Below, one piece after another: positions 52,578-61,116 of a DNA stretch of 64,000 bases. A program made the translations under genes and the position numbers. Source of the stretch: CALBPI01 sp942491885 (lineage in GTDB: Bacteria > Pseudomonadota > Gammaproteobacteria > Steroidobacterales > Woeseiaceae); contig CALOCQ010000010.1 of the NCBI GenBank assembly GCA_942491885.1, positions 29,355-93,354 on the forward strand, read 5' to 3'. The notes below the pieces were generated by a model. It did not search any database. It saw only the letters and a list, made by a program, of their open reading frames with translations, and was not told the DNA's origin. Numbering within the stretch: the first letter of the stretch is position 1; every line of letters begins with the position of its first letter.

Positions 52578-55297
52578 GCACGAAGCACAGCGCATTGCCC
52601 CAAGACAGTAATTTACCCGGGTCGGCTGAAGAGTGGGCGGCACTTTCCCCCGATCAGGCGTTAGAGCGACTCGATAGCTCGCGCGACGGTTTGTCGGATG
52701 CGCAGGCTCAGGCGCGGCTCGAGCGCTACGGCCCTAACGAGTTGGCGCAAGCGCAGCGCAATGGGCTGTGGCCAAAGATCTATGCGCAGATAAATAACCC
52801 GATCGTGCTCATCCTCGCCTTCGGTGTGGGCTTTTCCTTCCTTGCCGGTCATTGGCAGGACGGCGTAACGATCGCCGCCATCATCGTTCTGAATATGGTG
52901 TTGGGCGTGTCTCAGGAATGGCGGGCGGAACGCGCGCTGGCCGCATTGAAGCGCCTGCTGAGTCCGGTCGCGCATGTGCTGCGAGACGGCGTGGCCGCGG
53001 ACCGGCCCGCAGAGTCGCTGGTGCCGGGCGATGTTATTCAGCTGGAGCGGGGTATGCGCATTCCCGCCGATGTTCTCATCCTAGCCGCCGGCGAGTTGTT
53101 GATTGACGAATCGACGCTGACCGGAGAGTCTGCCCCGATCAACAAACGTGCACTTGAAGATACCGTTACGCCGGGCGCTGAGCCTGATCCTTATCTGGCG
53201 TTTGCCGGCACCTTGGTTGTGCACGGTCGCGCGCAGGGGCTCGTTATTGCGACGGGCAGCCATACGCGCTTTGGTGACATCGTGACGTTGACCGCATCGG
53301 CGGATGACGAACCGACCACATTGCAACGCGAATTGCGCCAGCTGGCAAGGCAACTCGGCATTGCCGCGCTGTTGGTTGGCGTTGCGATCGTTGCGATCGG
53401 CGTTGCAACCGGGCGCAGCCTCGACGAAATTCTACTGACAGCGATCGCGCTGGCAATTGCCGTCGTGCCGGAGGGTCTGCCTGCCGTGGTCACGCTTACG
53501 CTGGCGTTGGGTGTACACGTCATGGCGCGCCGCGGGGCCCTGTTACGTCGCCTGCAGGCCGCCGAGACCCTCGGCGCGGCGACGATGATCTGCACGGATA
53601 AGACCGGTACGTTGACGCAGAATCTGATGACCGTGGTTCGCATTCGCACGCTCGACCGTGAGTTACAGGTCGAGGGTAGCGGCTACACACCAACCGGCGA
53701 CTTTCATGAAGCGGGGGATCACGGCCCGATAGCAATCGATCCCGCGGTGACGTTACTGCTCGAGTGTGGCTTCGAGTGTAATAACGCGACGCTGATCGCA
53801 CGTGACGGGGAATGGGTAGCGGACGGCATGCCGACGGAACTCGCGCTGTTGACGGTCGCCCGTAAAGCCTCGGTCGGCGGCGAGGGCCAATCCGCGCGGC
53901 TGTATGAGTTTGCCTTCGACTCGACACGCAAGTGTATGACGGTGGTTGTCGATGGCTCGCAGGTGACGTCTTGTACGAAGGGCGCGCCGGAGGTGGTTCT
54001 GGATCTGTGTTCGCATTATCAGACAGCGGATGAGGCCAGGCCGCTGAATACAGATGCGCGCCAGCGGGCGACGGATGTCTACCAGGCGCTGGCTGGCGAC
54101 GGGTTACGCGTGCTGGCACTGGCAGGGCGCGTGATGGCGCGCGATGAGGCGGTGGCACTGGGTAATGACCCGGTTCGCTTCGAGCAGGGACTCGTTCTGT
54201 ACGGCTTCGTGGGCATCATGGATCCGCCGCGCGACGAGGTTGCCGCGGCGATCGCTACAGCCAATGATGCCGGCATCGAAGTCGTCATGCTGACCGGCGA
54301 TAACGTTGCGACGGCAGCGAGCGTTGCCAGTCGCATCGGCATGCAGCGCGGTGATGCAATGGATGGCGCAACCATCGACGGGCTCGATGATGCCGCGCTT
54401 GCCGAGCGGCTGCACGATGGTGCCGTGCTCGCCCGTGTGACACCCGCGCACAAGCTGCGCGTGGTTCGCCTTTTGCAGGCGCGCGATGAGGTGGTTGCGA
54501 TGACCGGTGATGGCGTCAATGACGCGCCGGCGCTGAAGCAGGCGAATGTCGGTGTCGCGATGGGCAAGCGCGGATCCGAAGTCGCGCGTGAGGCGGCCGA
54601 TATCGTGCTCGCAGACGATAACTTTGCATCCATCGTGAGTGCCGTCGCGGAGGGCAGACGACAGTACGAGAATATCCGACGCTTTGTGACTTACATGCTG
54701 TCGTCGAATGCAGGCGAGGTCGTCGCGATTATCGGCAACATGCTGCTGGGTGGACCACTTATCCTGTTACCGGTGCAGATTTTGTGGATGAATCTCGTCA
54801 CGGATGGCGCCACGGCCGTCGCGCTGGGCGTGGAGCCGGGTAGCCCACGACTGATGCAGGAACGCCCGCGACCCGTCAACCAACCCCTGTTGCAGCGTCG
54901 GCACTACTGGCTGATCGCCGCGCTCGGCAGTTATATCGGTCTCGCGACGTTGGCCGTGTTCGTTTGGTATACGAACAGCGCGGACGGACATTCGCTTGCC
55001 TATGCGCAGACGATGGCATTTACAACAATAATCGTGCTGGAGAAATTCAACGTACTGAACTTCCGGTCGTTGAACGAGCCGCTCGGCCGACTCGGCTGGT
55101 TCACTAACCGATGGGTCGTTCTCGCCTGGTCGGCAACCATTGCGCTGCATGTTCTCGTGGTCTATCTGCCGTTCTTTAATCGCACGCTGCATACCGTGCC
55201 GCTGACGTTGTCGGATTGGCTGGTTGTGCTGGTGATTGCCTTGCCGGTATTTATCGTGCCTGAGTGCATCAAAATGTGGCGTATGCGGCGGTCGTGA
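52574..55297 (+). CDS. P2-type cation-transporting ATPase
   Basis: 907 aa, the usual length for SERCA/PMR1-like bacterial ATPases. N-terminal cation ATPase domain (about 20-75), actuator TGES (LTGESAP near 185), M4 motif PEGLP at 299-303, phosphorylation site Asp342 in DKTGTLTQN, KGAPE in the N-domain, and GDGVNDAPAL in the P-domain, then the C-terminal membrane domain. PEGL and the M5-M6 region with ILWMNLVTDG suit Ca2+ (or Mn2+) export. The ATGA overlap with the calcium-loop FG-GAP gene supports a calcium link, though metal specificity is inference. Confidence 0.9.
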   Translation: MSTKHSALPQDSNLPGSAEEWAALSPDQALERLDSSRDGLSDAQAQARLERYGPNELAQAQRNGLWPKIYAQINNPIVLILAFGVGFSFLAGHWQDGVTIAAIIVLNMVLGVSQEWRAERALAALKRLLSPVAHVLRDGVAADRPAESLVPGDVIQLERGMRIPADVLILAAGELLIDESTLTGESAPINKRALEDTVTPGAEPDPYLAFAGTLVVHGRAQGLVIATGSHTRFGDIVTLTASADDEPTTLQRELRQLARQLGIAALLVGVAIVAIGVATGRSLDEILLTAIALAIAVVPEGLPAVVTLTLALGVHVMARRGALLRRLQAAETLGAATMICTDKTGTLTQNLMTVVRIRTLDRELQVEGSGYTPTGDFHEAGDHGPIAIDPAVTLLLECGFECNNATLIARDGEWVADGMPTELALLTVARKASVGGEGQSARLYEFAFDSTRKCMTVVVDGSQVTSCTKGAPEVVLDLCSHYQTADEARPLNTDARQRATDVYQALAGDGLRVLALAGRVMARDEAVALGNDPVRFEQGLVLYGFVGIMDPPRDEVAAAIATANDAGIEVVMLTGDNVATAASVASRIGMQRGDAMDGATIDGLDDAALAERLHDGAVLARVTPAHKLRVVRLLQARDEVVAMTGDGVNDAPALKQANVGVAMGKRGSEVAREAADIVLADDNFASIVSAVAEGRRQYENIRRFVTYMLSSNAGEVVAIIGNMLLGGPLILLPVQILWMNLVTDGATAVALGVEPGSPRLMQERPRPVNQPLLQRRHYWLIAALGSYIGLATLAVFVWYTNSADGHSLAYAQTMAFTTIIVLEKFNVLNFRSLNEPLGRLGWFTNRWVVLAWSATIALHVLVVYLPFFNRTLHTVPLTLSDWLVVLVIALPVFIVPECIKMWRMRRS

Positions 55298-55598
55298 TTG
55301 CCTTGGCGGCCAGCTACTGTTGGGCGAGAGCACGGTTGCGGAACAGCATGGTTGGTGACCATCGCATAGTTCGACGTGGGAGAAATGTCCGAGTGTCGAC
55401 AGACTATTGATAGGGCATAGACGCAGACACCGATAAATCCAGTGTAATTGCGTAGATTGTCGTATGGCTGCCTGCTGGCATAGCTGCAACGATGCTTGTC
55501 ACGGTGTTGCGGCATATGCGGCGAGCGCGGCTCAGCACAGCCTGTCCTGAGAAAAGAAAAATGGCGATACAGCCTGATAATAATTACAGGGGAATGTA
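55298..55598. other. 301-bp intergenic region
   Basis: Lies between the P-type ATPase and the di-haem peroxidase genes, both plus strand. I see no convincing small gene, terminator or RNA. The last 20 bp hold the peroxidase ribosome-binding site (AGGGGAA). A peroxidase promoter must be in this region, but no clear -35/-10 pair stands out. Confidence 0.5.
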
Positions 55599-56984
55599 AT
55601 GCGACAAAAACTGACACCAATTCTGGCGATGCTTTTCATCGGATTGATGCTTCATGCTCCAGCAGTGGCTGGTGAGGGCAAGACATCCAAGCTGAAGCTA
55701 TTGCCACCACCCGCCAGCGACAGTGACTACTTCGCAAACGGTGCCCAGGATCCGGCTAAAGTCTCGCTGGGGTCACAGTTATTCTTCGACAAAATACTCA
55801 GCGGCAATATGAATATTTCATGCGCGTCTTGTCATCACGCACTCACCAACACAGGTGATGGGCTGTCATTGCCCGTCGGCGAAGGCGGGCGCGGGCTCGG
55901 TGTTGCGCGTGATACCGGAGTGGGTAGCGACGCCGTACATGAGCGCGTGCCTCGCAACGCGCCGGCGGTCTTCAATCAAGGTGCACTCGAGTTCACCGTC
56001 CTGTTTCATGACGGCCGTGTGCAGCCGAGCCCCGGTATGCCAAGTGGATTTGAATCACCTGCGGGTGGCGACCTGCCTGAGGGTCTGGACAACGCGCTCG
56101 CCGTGCAGGCGATGTTTCCGGTGACGTCGGGCACCGAGATGGCGGGTCAGCCGGGAGAAAACCCGGTTGCCGATGCAGCTGCGTTGGGCGATTTGGCAGG
56201 ACCGGACGGCGTGTGGGCACAGTTGGCCGAAAGGCTTCAGGGCGTCCACGAGTACGCGACCCAGTTCATTGCGGTTTTCGACGACGTTAACGCGCCGGAG
56301 GATATCGAATTCCGTCACGCCGCGAATGCCATGGCTGCGTTTGAAGCCGTCAATTGGCGCTCGGATAACAGCCCGTTTGATCGCTACCTCCGTGGTGAGA
56401 AGACAGCGATGAGCGTCAATCAGAAACGTGGCATGAGAGTTTTCTATAATCCCAAGCGCGGTAACTGCGCGAGCTGTCACAGCGGCACCTTTCAGACCGA
56501 CCACAGCTTTCGGGCGATCGCAATGCCGCAAATTGGTGCCGGTAAGGGTGATGGCGATTTTGGTTACGAAGATTTCGGCCGCGAACGCGTGACGGGCGAC
56601 ATTAACGATCGCTATCGGTTTCGTGTGCCGAGTCTCCGCAACGTGGCGCTGACGGCGCCGTATGGACATGCAGGTGCTTACGATACGCTTGAGGCAATGG
56701 TGCGTCATCATCTCGATGCAGTGTCGAGCCTGCAGGCCTATGACAGAACGCAAGTGCGTATGCCGTCGCGAAGCGATCTGGATGCGGCTGATTTTCTTGC
56801 GATGGATGATATAGCGGTCGTGACGGCAATTGCTGCCGCGAATGAGCTCCCGGCTACTGCTCTTTCAGAACGGCAGATAGGCGATCTCATCGACTTTCTG
56901 CATGCGCTGACCGATCCCGCGATGCTTGACCTGCGCAAAGATGTGCCGCGTGAATTGCCAAGCGGATTGCCGCTGGCCGACTAG
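55599..56984 (+). CDS. di-haem cytochrome c peroxidase/MauG-family protein
   Basis: 461 aa. Signal peptide about 1-24 (APAVAG). Two c-type haem sites, CASCH at 75-79 and CASCH at 290-294, with the order and spacing of bacterial di-haem peroxidases. Typical family parts: LGSQLFFDKILSGNMNISCASCHH, PRNAPAVFN, and RFRVPSLRNVALTAPYGHAGAYDTLEAMVRHH. It is longer than classical CcpA (about 330 aa), with an insert of about 100 residues around 125-230. Role: peroxide reduction or MauG-like oxidation in the periplasm. Confidence 0.9.
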   Translation: MRQKLTPILAMLFIGLMLHAPAVAGEGKTSKLKLLPPPASDSDYFANGAQDPAKVSLGSQLFFDKILSGNMNISCASCHHALTNTGDGLSLPVGEGGRGLGVARDTGVGSDAVHERVPRNAPAVFNQGALEFTVLFHDGRVQPSPGMPSGFESPAGGDLPEGLDNALAVQAMFPVTSGTEMAGQPGENPVADAAALGDLAGPDGVWAQLAERLQGVHEYATQFIAVFDDVNAPEDIEFRHAANAMAAFEAVNWRSDNSPFDRYLRGEKTAMSVNQKRGMRVFYNPKRGNCASCHSGTFQTDHSFRAIAMPQIGAGKGDGDFGYEDFGRERVTGDINDRYRFRVPSLRNVALTAPYGHAGAYDTLEAMVRHHLDAVSSLQAYDRTQVRMPSRSDLDAADFLAMDDIAVVTAIAAANELPATALSERQIGDLIDFLHALTDPAMLDLRKDVPRELPSGLPLAD

Positions 56985-57039
56985 TTCTTGCAGCATGCGA
57001 CTGCCATGAGTGCAGCGATTCTTCCGGCCGGACGCCGCG

Positions 57040-57618
57040 TCAAAGAATCTGTGTGCGGGTATTTCGCAGTTCATCCAGGCGTTTCAGCAGGATGCTGTGC
57101 TCATGCTCTGCATGGCCGCTGCGAATGTAGTGCTCTGCTGCGAGGCAAACGGCTTTGAGCTTTTCTGTGTTGCTGTCGCCGTCGGTCGGCGAATCGCTGT
57201 TTTGCCTGATGCTGCCGTCGCCACGCGGAATATGACGGAGTAGCGACTGGATTAAATCGGTCGTCGTGAGGATGCCAACCAAGGCGTCGCCATCGACGAC
57301 CGGTAAGGAATGAAAGCCACCGTCAAGAAATCGCTCCGCCGCGTCGCGCAAGTTTGCGTTGCTGGGGAGTACAGCAGGATTGGCCTGCATGAGGCTTGCT
57401 ACCGTGGCGCTTCCGGCCGGCGGTTCGTTGCTTCGCAACAGATGGAGTTTCAGGAAGTCGGTCTCCGAAAGGATGCCAACCAGCTTGCCGTCATCGACCA
57501 CGGGGACATGGTGTATGCCGCGCGCGGTTAACAGCTGTCGTGCGTGCGCCAGCGAATCACCAGGTGCGACTGTCGCCGGGCTGGTGGTCATGATCCTGTC
57601 TACGCGTTCGTTCTGCAT
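57040..57618 (-). CDS. CBS-domain pair protein
   Basis: 192 aa. Two CBS domains (about 8-65 and 75-132), each with the I-M-T-x-x-P-x-T-V-x-x and GIHHVPVVDDGKLVGILSETD type pattern. An extra helical tail of about 50 residues follows. CBS pairs bind adenine nucleotides and act as energy sensors. It resembles the shorter CBS protein in the nqr operon. Divergent from the BLUF gene. Confidence 0.87.
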   Translation of the reverse strand: MQNERVDRIMTTSPATVAPGDSLAHARQLLTARGIHHVPVVDDGKLVGILSETDFLKLHLLRSNEPPAGSATVASLMQANPAVLPSNANLRDAAERFLDGGFHSLPVVDGDALVGILTTTDLIQSLLRHIPRGDGSIRQNSDSPTDGDSNTEKLKAVCLAAEHYIRSGHAEHEHSILLKRLDELRNTRTQIL

Positions 57619-57738
57619 GCGGGTATTTCAAGTAAATCCGCCTTTTATTGTGTTCGCCGGGGGCCATTCATACCGTGATCCGATCCACGATTTAAGAGAC
57701 CAGCCCCCTTATCAGCGCGCTATACCCGGATCACCTTT

Positions 57739-57766
57739 ATGATGTAGGATTTCTCACCTACATCAT
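57739..57766. promoter_or_regulatory. perfect 10-bp inverted repeat upstream of BLUF gene
   Basis: ATGATGTAGG (57739-57748) and CCTACATCAT (57757-57766) are perfect inverted repeats separated by 8 bp, ending 14 bp before the BLUF start codon. As DNA it could be an operator; as RNA it would be a stem-loop just before the ribosome-binding site (AGG at 57771-57773) and could affect translation. Confidence 0.65.
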
Positions 57767-57780
57767 CTGCAGGTAAAACC

Positions 57781-58389
57781 ATGATTCAAGTCTCGTACGT
57801 CAGCCGCACGAGCGAGCCGATGTCAACGCAGGACCTGCTCAAGTTGCTGGTTCAGTGCCAAACGAACAACCGGGAGCACGGCATCACCGGACTGCTGCTC
57901 TATGGCAACGGTACTTTTCTGCAGGCGCTGGAGGGTGACGAGCAGGTTGTTGACGCATTGGTTGAGCATATTGTTAAAGATCCGCGACACGCCGATATCA
58001 AGATTCTGCATCGAAAGGAAATTGATTCACGCCAGTACGCGGACTGGACCATGGGCTTCGAGCAGGTGACTGACGAGACCATCGAAGGCCTCGCAAATTT
58101 TGCGGCTAAAAACTTCAACTTTGACTATCTCATCGGTCACGAGCCGGCGATTAACTCGCTGATGGAGCATTACCGCCAGCCACATTACGATCAGTTGCTG
58201 GGTGAGATCGAGGCGCAGGAGAAAGTCATAGAACATCTCAAGAATGCGCTCGGTCAGGTCAGTGACCGCGCTCAGGTCGCCCGCCTTGCACTGGAAAGTG
58301 TCGTGGATTCTTGCAGCGACGGCGCGGCGCCCGATCCCTCGTTGTTGGCGTTGTGCAAAGAGGCGCTTGAAGCGTTTCGACCACGTTAG
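57781..58389 (+). CDS. BLUF blue-light photoreceptor protein
   Basis: 202 aa. The BLUF domain (about 1-93) keeps the flavin-site residues: Tyr6, Asn30, Gln48 in FLQALEG, Trp89 and Met91 in WTMGF. It is therefore probably photoactive and binds FAD. The C-terminal part (about 95-200) is helical, with no recognised output domain, as in short BLUF proteins that act by protein contact. It stands alone; the neighbours are not obvious effectors. Confidence 0.92.
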   Translation: MIQVSYVSRTSEPMSTQDLLKLLVQCQTNNREHGITGLLLYGNGTFLQALEGDEQVVDALVEHIVKDPRHADIKILHRKEIDSRQYADWTMGFEQVTDETIEGLANFAAKNFNFDYLIGHEPAINSLMEHYRQPHYDQLLGEIEAQEKVIEHLKNALGQVSDRAQVARLALESVVDSCSDGAAPDPSLLALCKEALEAFRPR

Positions 58390-58594
58390 CCCGAAAAACC
58401 TCCCTCCAAATAGATGACTTGAACCGATACGGGTGCCGTGCAGGCATGCCGTAGCTTGAGAGTGCGGATCATCAAAGCTCCGCTCCAGACCACAAGGCCG
58501 CGCGCGCGATGCGCGGCGCATCTGACCGGCAAGCTTGTGCGAACACAAAAAGGACAAAGCAGTCCCTAAGCACAACTATTTTGAGGAAAACCCA

Positions 58595-59080
58595 GTGACA
58601 GAGTTCGGCATCATATCGACAACCATTGCGCTTGCGGTTTGGGTTGGCGCCATCGTATTTCAGTCCGCGGTCGTCGCTCCGAGTGTTTTCTCTGCACTTG
58701 CTAGCGAAGACGCGAGTCGGTTTCTGCGCAGGCTGTTTCCGCGCTTTTTTCTTGCCGGTCTGATTTGTGGCGTTGTCATGCTAATCGGGCTGGTGTGCAT
58801 CTATGCGGCTGGCGGCTGGCGTCCATCTCTGACGCTTGCGGCAATCGTGACGGGGTCGATGCTGGCGATGCAGTTCGTTGCCGGTCGCATGGTTCCTTCA
58901 ATTAATGCAGCGCGTGATGCGGGGGAGGCTGGTCGTCAGCGCTTTGGTCGCCTGCATGGCATCAATGTATTGCTTACCATTGCAGTGCTGTTGCTTGGTT
59001 TAATTCTGCTTTCAGGGATCGCAGTTGCAACCCAGGACACAGATCTATTGCAGGAGTCGGTGAACGCATATGCAGATTGA
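58595..59080 (+). CDS. DUF4149-like membrane protein
   Basis: 161 aa from a GTG at 58595 with GAGGAAAA upstream; an ATG at 58535 gives an N-terminus unlike a membrane protein. Four TM helices (about 7-27, 50-75, 80-102, 125-148) and the VGAIVFQSAVVAPSVF pattern of DUF4149. Function unknown. Its end overlaps the ubiG start by 11 bp. Confidence 0.75.
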   Translation: MTEFGIISTTIALAVWVGAIVFQSAVVAPSVFSALASEDASRFLRRLFPRFFLAGLICGVVMLIGLVCIYAAGGWRPSLTLAAIVTGSMLAMQFVAGRMVPSINAARDAGEAGRQRFGRLHGINVLLTIAVLLLGLILLSGIAVATQDTDLLQESVNAYAD

Positions 59081-59816
59081 CGCCACAATAGACCCGTACG
59101 AGGTCGAGCACTACAGCAAGCTTGCCGATACATGGTGGGATACCGAAGGCCCGTTCTGGCCACTGCACACGCTCAACGCGCTGCGTGTTGACTATATCCG
59201 CGAACATTTATGCCAGCGCTTCGGGCGCGATGCGGCTGCGCAGAGTCCGCTCAGCGGCCTGACAGTGCTGGATGTCGGTTGTGGTGGCGGAATACTCTCG
59301 GAGTCGATCGCCAGACTCGGCGCGCGGGTTACGGCCATTGATGTTGTTGCGCGCAACATCGGCGTGGCACGTTTGCATGCTCAGGCCAGCGACCTTGATG
59401 TCGATTACCGCCAGCAAACCGCTTCCGACCTTGCTGCTGGCGGCGAAAAATTTGATGTCGTGTTGAATATGGAAGTTGTCGAGCATGTTGCTGATGTGAA
59501 CGCATTCATGGACGACTGCTGTCAGCTTACCGCCGAGGGTGGCACCATGTTTGTAGCCACCATTAATCGCAATCCGATTGCATGGCTGGTTGCAATATTC
59601 GGTGCTGAGTATGTTTTGCGCTGGCTGCCACGCGGCACGCATCGCTATCAAATGCTCAGAAAACCCCGCGAGATCATCGCGACGCTGGAGGCTAACCATT
59701 TCGACGTTGCGGATCCGGTCGGTGTGCGCGTTAATCCATTCAATCGTACGATGGCGCTGTCGTCGATGACGACGGTCAACTACATGTTGACCGCTTACAT
59801 TTCGCCTCCAGCGTAA
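59070..59816 (+). CDS. ubiG: ubiquinone biosynthesis O-methyltransferase
   Basis: 248 aa, SAM-dependent O-methyltransferase acting twice in ubiquinone synthesis. N-terminal DPYEVEHYSKLADTWWDTEGPFWPLHTLN is typical of UbiG/Coq3. SAM motif I is LDVGCGGGILSE (about 72-83), followed by IDVV, LNMEVVEHV and VATINRNPIAWLVAIFGAEYVLRWLPRGTH, the membrane-binding signature of UbiG. It is not close to other ubi genes in the window. Confidence 0.93.
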   Translation: MQIDATIDPYEVEHYSKLADTWWDTEGPFWPLHTLNALRVDYIREHLCQRFGRDAAAQSPLSGLTVLDVGCGGGILSESIARLGARVTAIDVVARNIGVARLHAQASDLDVDYRQQTASDLAAGGEKFDVVLNMEVVEHVADVNAFMDDCCQLTAEGGTMFVATINRNPIAWLVAIFGAEYVLRWLPRGTHRYQMLRKPREIIATLEANHFDVADPVGVRVNPFNRTMALSSMTTVNYMLTAYISPPA

Positions 59817-59861
59817 ATTGCTTCAGTTGCCCTTTCCGTGCGGCTTTTTAGGACTGGTCGG

Positions 59862-60044
59862 CTAATTCGATTTCATCAGACGAAACCTGCCAAAGGCCGT
59901 GAGCGGGCCAACGATCGGCACACCAAGAATGACCGCGAACCACAATAGTCGCGCGGCGGGATCCTCGATGCCCGCCCTGGACACGACTGACCAACCCCAC
60001 ACCAGCATTACTATCCAAACCAGAAACAGCCATTTGTAGTCCAT
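59862..60044 (-). CDS. small two-helix membrane protein
   Basis: 60 aa from the ATG at 60044 (a GTG at 60065 would add seven residues). Two TM helices (about 4-22 and 34-52) with a short loop and a basic end. A weak resemblance to PLDc_N-type small membrane segments is seen, with no known function. It lies between ubiG and the cytochrome c lipoprotein gene. Confidence 0.5.
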   Translation of the reverse strand: MDYKWLFLVWIVMLVWGWSVVSRAGIEDPAARLLWFAVILGVPIVGPLTAFGRFRLMKSN

Positions 60045-60220
60045 AACGTCGATATCCCATTTCACTGCGCCAGCCGATGCTCGAAATAACCCAGGGATCG
60101 GGTCGGCGCAGCATCAGGCGCGTCTACTACAGGGTGTTCGCGGTTGGGTACTACACAGATGCGAGTCAGGATCTGTCGAACTTGATGTCCGGCACTACGC
60201 CTGACGCGCGCGGTTGGACG

Positions 60221-60508
60221 TTACTTGCCGGCGGTCAGGTCGGCTGCGAGCGCCTCGATAGCTTTGTCACTGTCATCATCCAGTGCCAGCGGCGGATGGG
60301 CCCGTTCGCCATCGCGTATTGCCTTGATCGTCTCGGCCAACGCTTGCGCATCGCGGCCGCTGAAGCTCATGTTGCCTTGATGGCATCCGAGGCAGGTGGA
60401 TGGCTTGGCGCCGGTGTCAGCGAGCGGTGTCGCTACTCCCTCGGCATTACAGCCGGCAAAGATCAGCAGGGTCAGCGGTGCTAACAGATACTTCGTCTTG
60501 CTTATCAT
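60221..60508 (-). CDS. small mono-haem cytochrome c lipoprotein
   Basis: 95 aa. Lipoprotein signal with LLIFAGC (Cys20) and one haem site CLGCH at 39-43, followed by a GRDAQALAETI helix. The C-terminal helix end (DKAIEALAADL) is that of small class I cytochromes; a distal Met candidate is in NMSF. It begins 3 nt after the CBS gene and so belongs to the nqr operon transcript. It could move electrons in the periplasm next to the sodium pump (inference). Confidence 0.82.
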   Translation of the reverse strand: MISKTKYLLAPLTLLIFAGCNAEGVATPLADTGAKPSTCLGCHQGNMSFSGRDAQALAETIKAIRDGERAHPPLALDDDSDKAIEALAADLTAGK

Positions 60509-60511
60509 GGT

Positions 60512-60940
60512 CTAACTCCTCTCTCGATTAGCTGGCGCGGCGAACCAACTGCCGTCGGTCAGCGCGCGTAATACATCCCGTCGGCTGATGAGCCCCACCG
60601 GCAGGCCGTTTTCAATGACCGGACAGCGACGGTAGCTTGCGCGGCTGAATGTCTCGGCCAAATCCATCATGCTGGCATCGGCCGTTACGGTAGCGACGTC
60701 GGTGGTCATGAAGTCCTTAACCTGGCCGCCGGCCTCGTCGTGGTAGCCGGCCTGCAGGGCTACTGCAATACAATCACGTTCGGTCAGTATACCGACCAGC
60801 CTGTCGTCGTCATCAACAACGATGAGTCCCGAAATGTCATGTTCCACCAGTGTGCGTACGGCATGCATGATTTCGGTATCGGCTGTCACGGTGTTTAACG
60901 ACGTGGTCATGAAATCCCTGACTCTGAAAGTTTGCGTCAT
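60512..60940 (-). CDS. CBS-domain pair protein of the nqr operon
   Basis: 142 aa from the ATG at 60940 (AGGAG nine bases upstream). The open frame extends far upstream across nqrM and is spurious there. Two CBS domains (about 7-62 and 72-130) with VRDFMTTSLNTVTAD and VKDFMTTDVATVTAD starts. Its start overlaps the nqrM stop (ATGA). Likely an adenine-nucleotide sensor co-expressed with the sodium pump. Confidence 0.87.
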   Translation of the reverse strand: MTQTFRVRDFMTTSLNTVTADTEIMHAVRTLVEHDISGLIVVDDDDRLVGILTERDCIAVALQAGYHDEAGGQVKDFMTTDVATVTADASMMDLAETFSRASYRRCPVIENGLPVGLISRRDVLRALTDGSWFAAPANRERS

Positions 60941-61116
60941 GGCACTAGCTCCTTGCGCGGACAGTTGCTGCGATTCGCCCCGGATGTTCTGGCGTGCGAG
61001 CACGGACACTCGACCCCGCAACCGCGCCGTAACGTCCTGACCCGGCCAAGCAATACACCGATTGCCATGGCCAGCATGGCAAGCAGGAATGCAATCAGTG
61101 TCGCTACATACAACAT
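60937..61116 (-). CDS. nqrM: Na+-NQR maturation protein NqrM
   Basis: 59 aa. An N-terminal TM helix (about 3-24) is followed by a cysteine-rich tail: RGCGVECPC and, later, NCPRK, giving four Cys. This size, topology, Cys pattern and the position directly after nqrF identify it as NqrM (DUF539), which supplies iron for the Fe centre between NqrD and NqrE. Its ATG overlaps the nqrF stop (TGATG), and its stop overlaps the CBS gene start (ATGA). Confidence 0.85.
   Translation of the reverse strand: MLYVATLIAFLLAMLAMAIGVLLGRVRTLRRGCGVECPCSHARTSGANRSNCPRKELVP

Noticed and set aside
58535..58594. Upstream extension of the DUF4149 gene from an ATG at 58535
   Set aside because: It would add a charged, non-membrane N-terminus, while the GTG at 58595 has a strong ribosome-binding site and starts the first TM helix.
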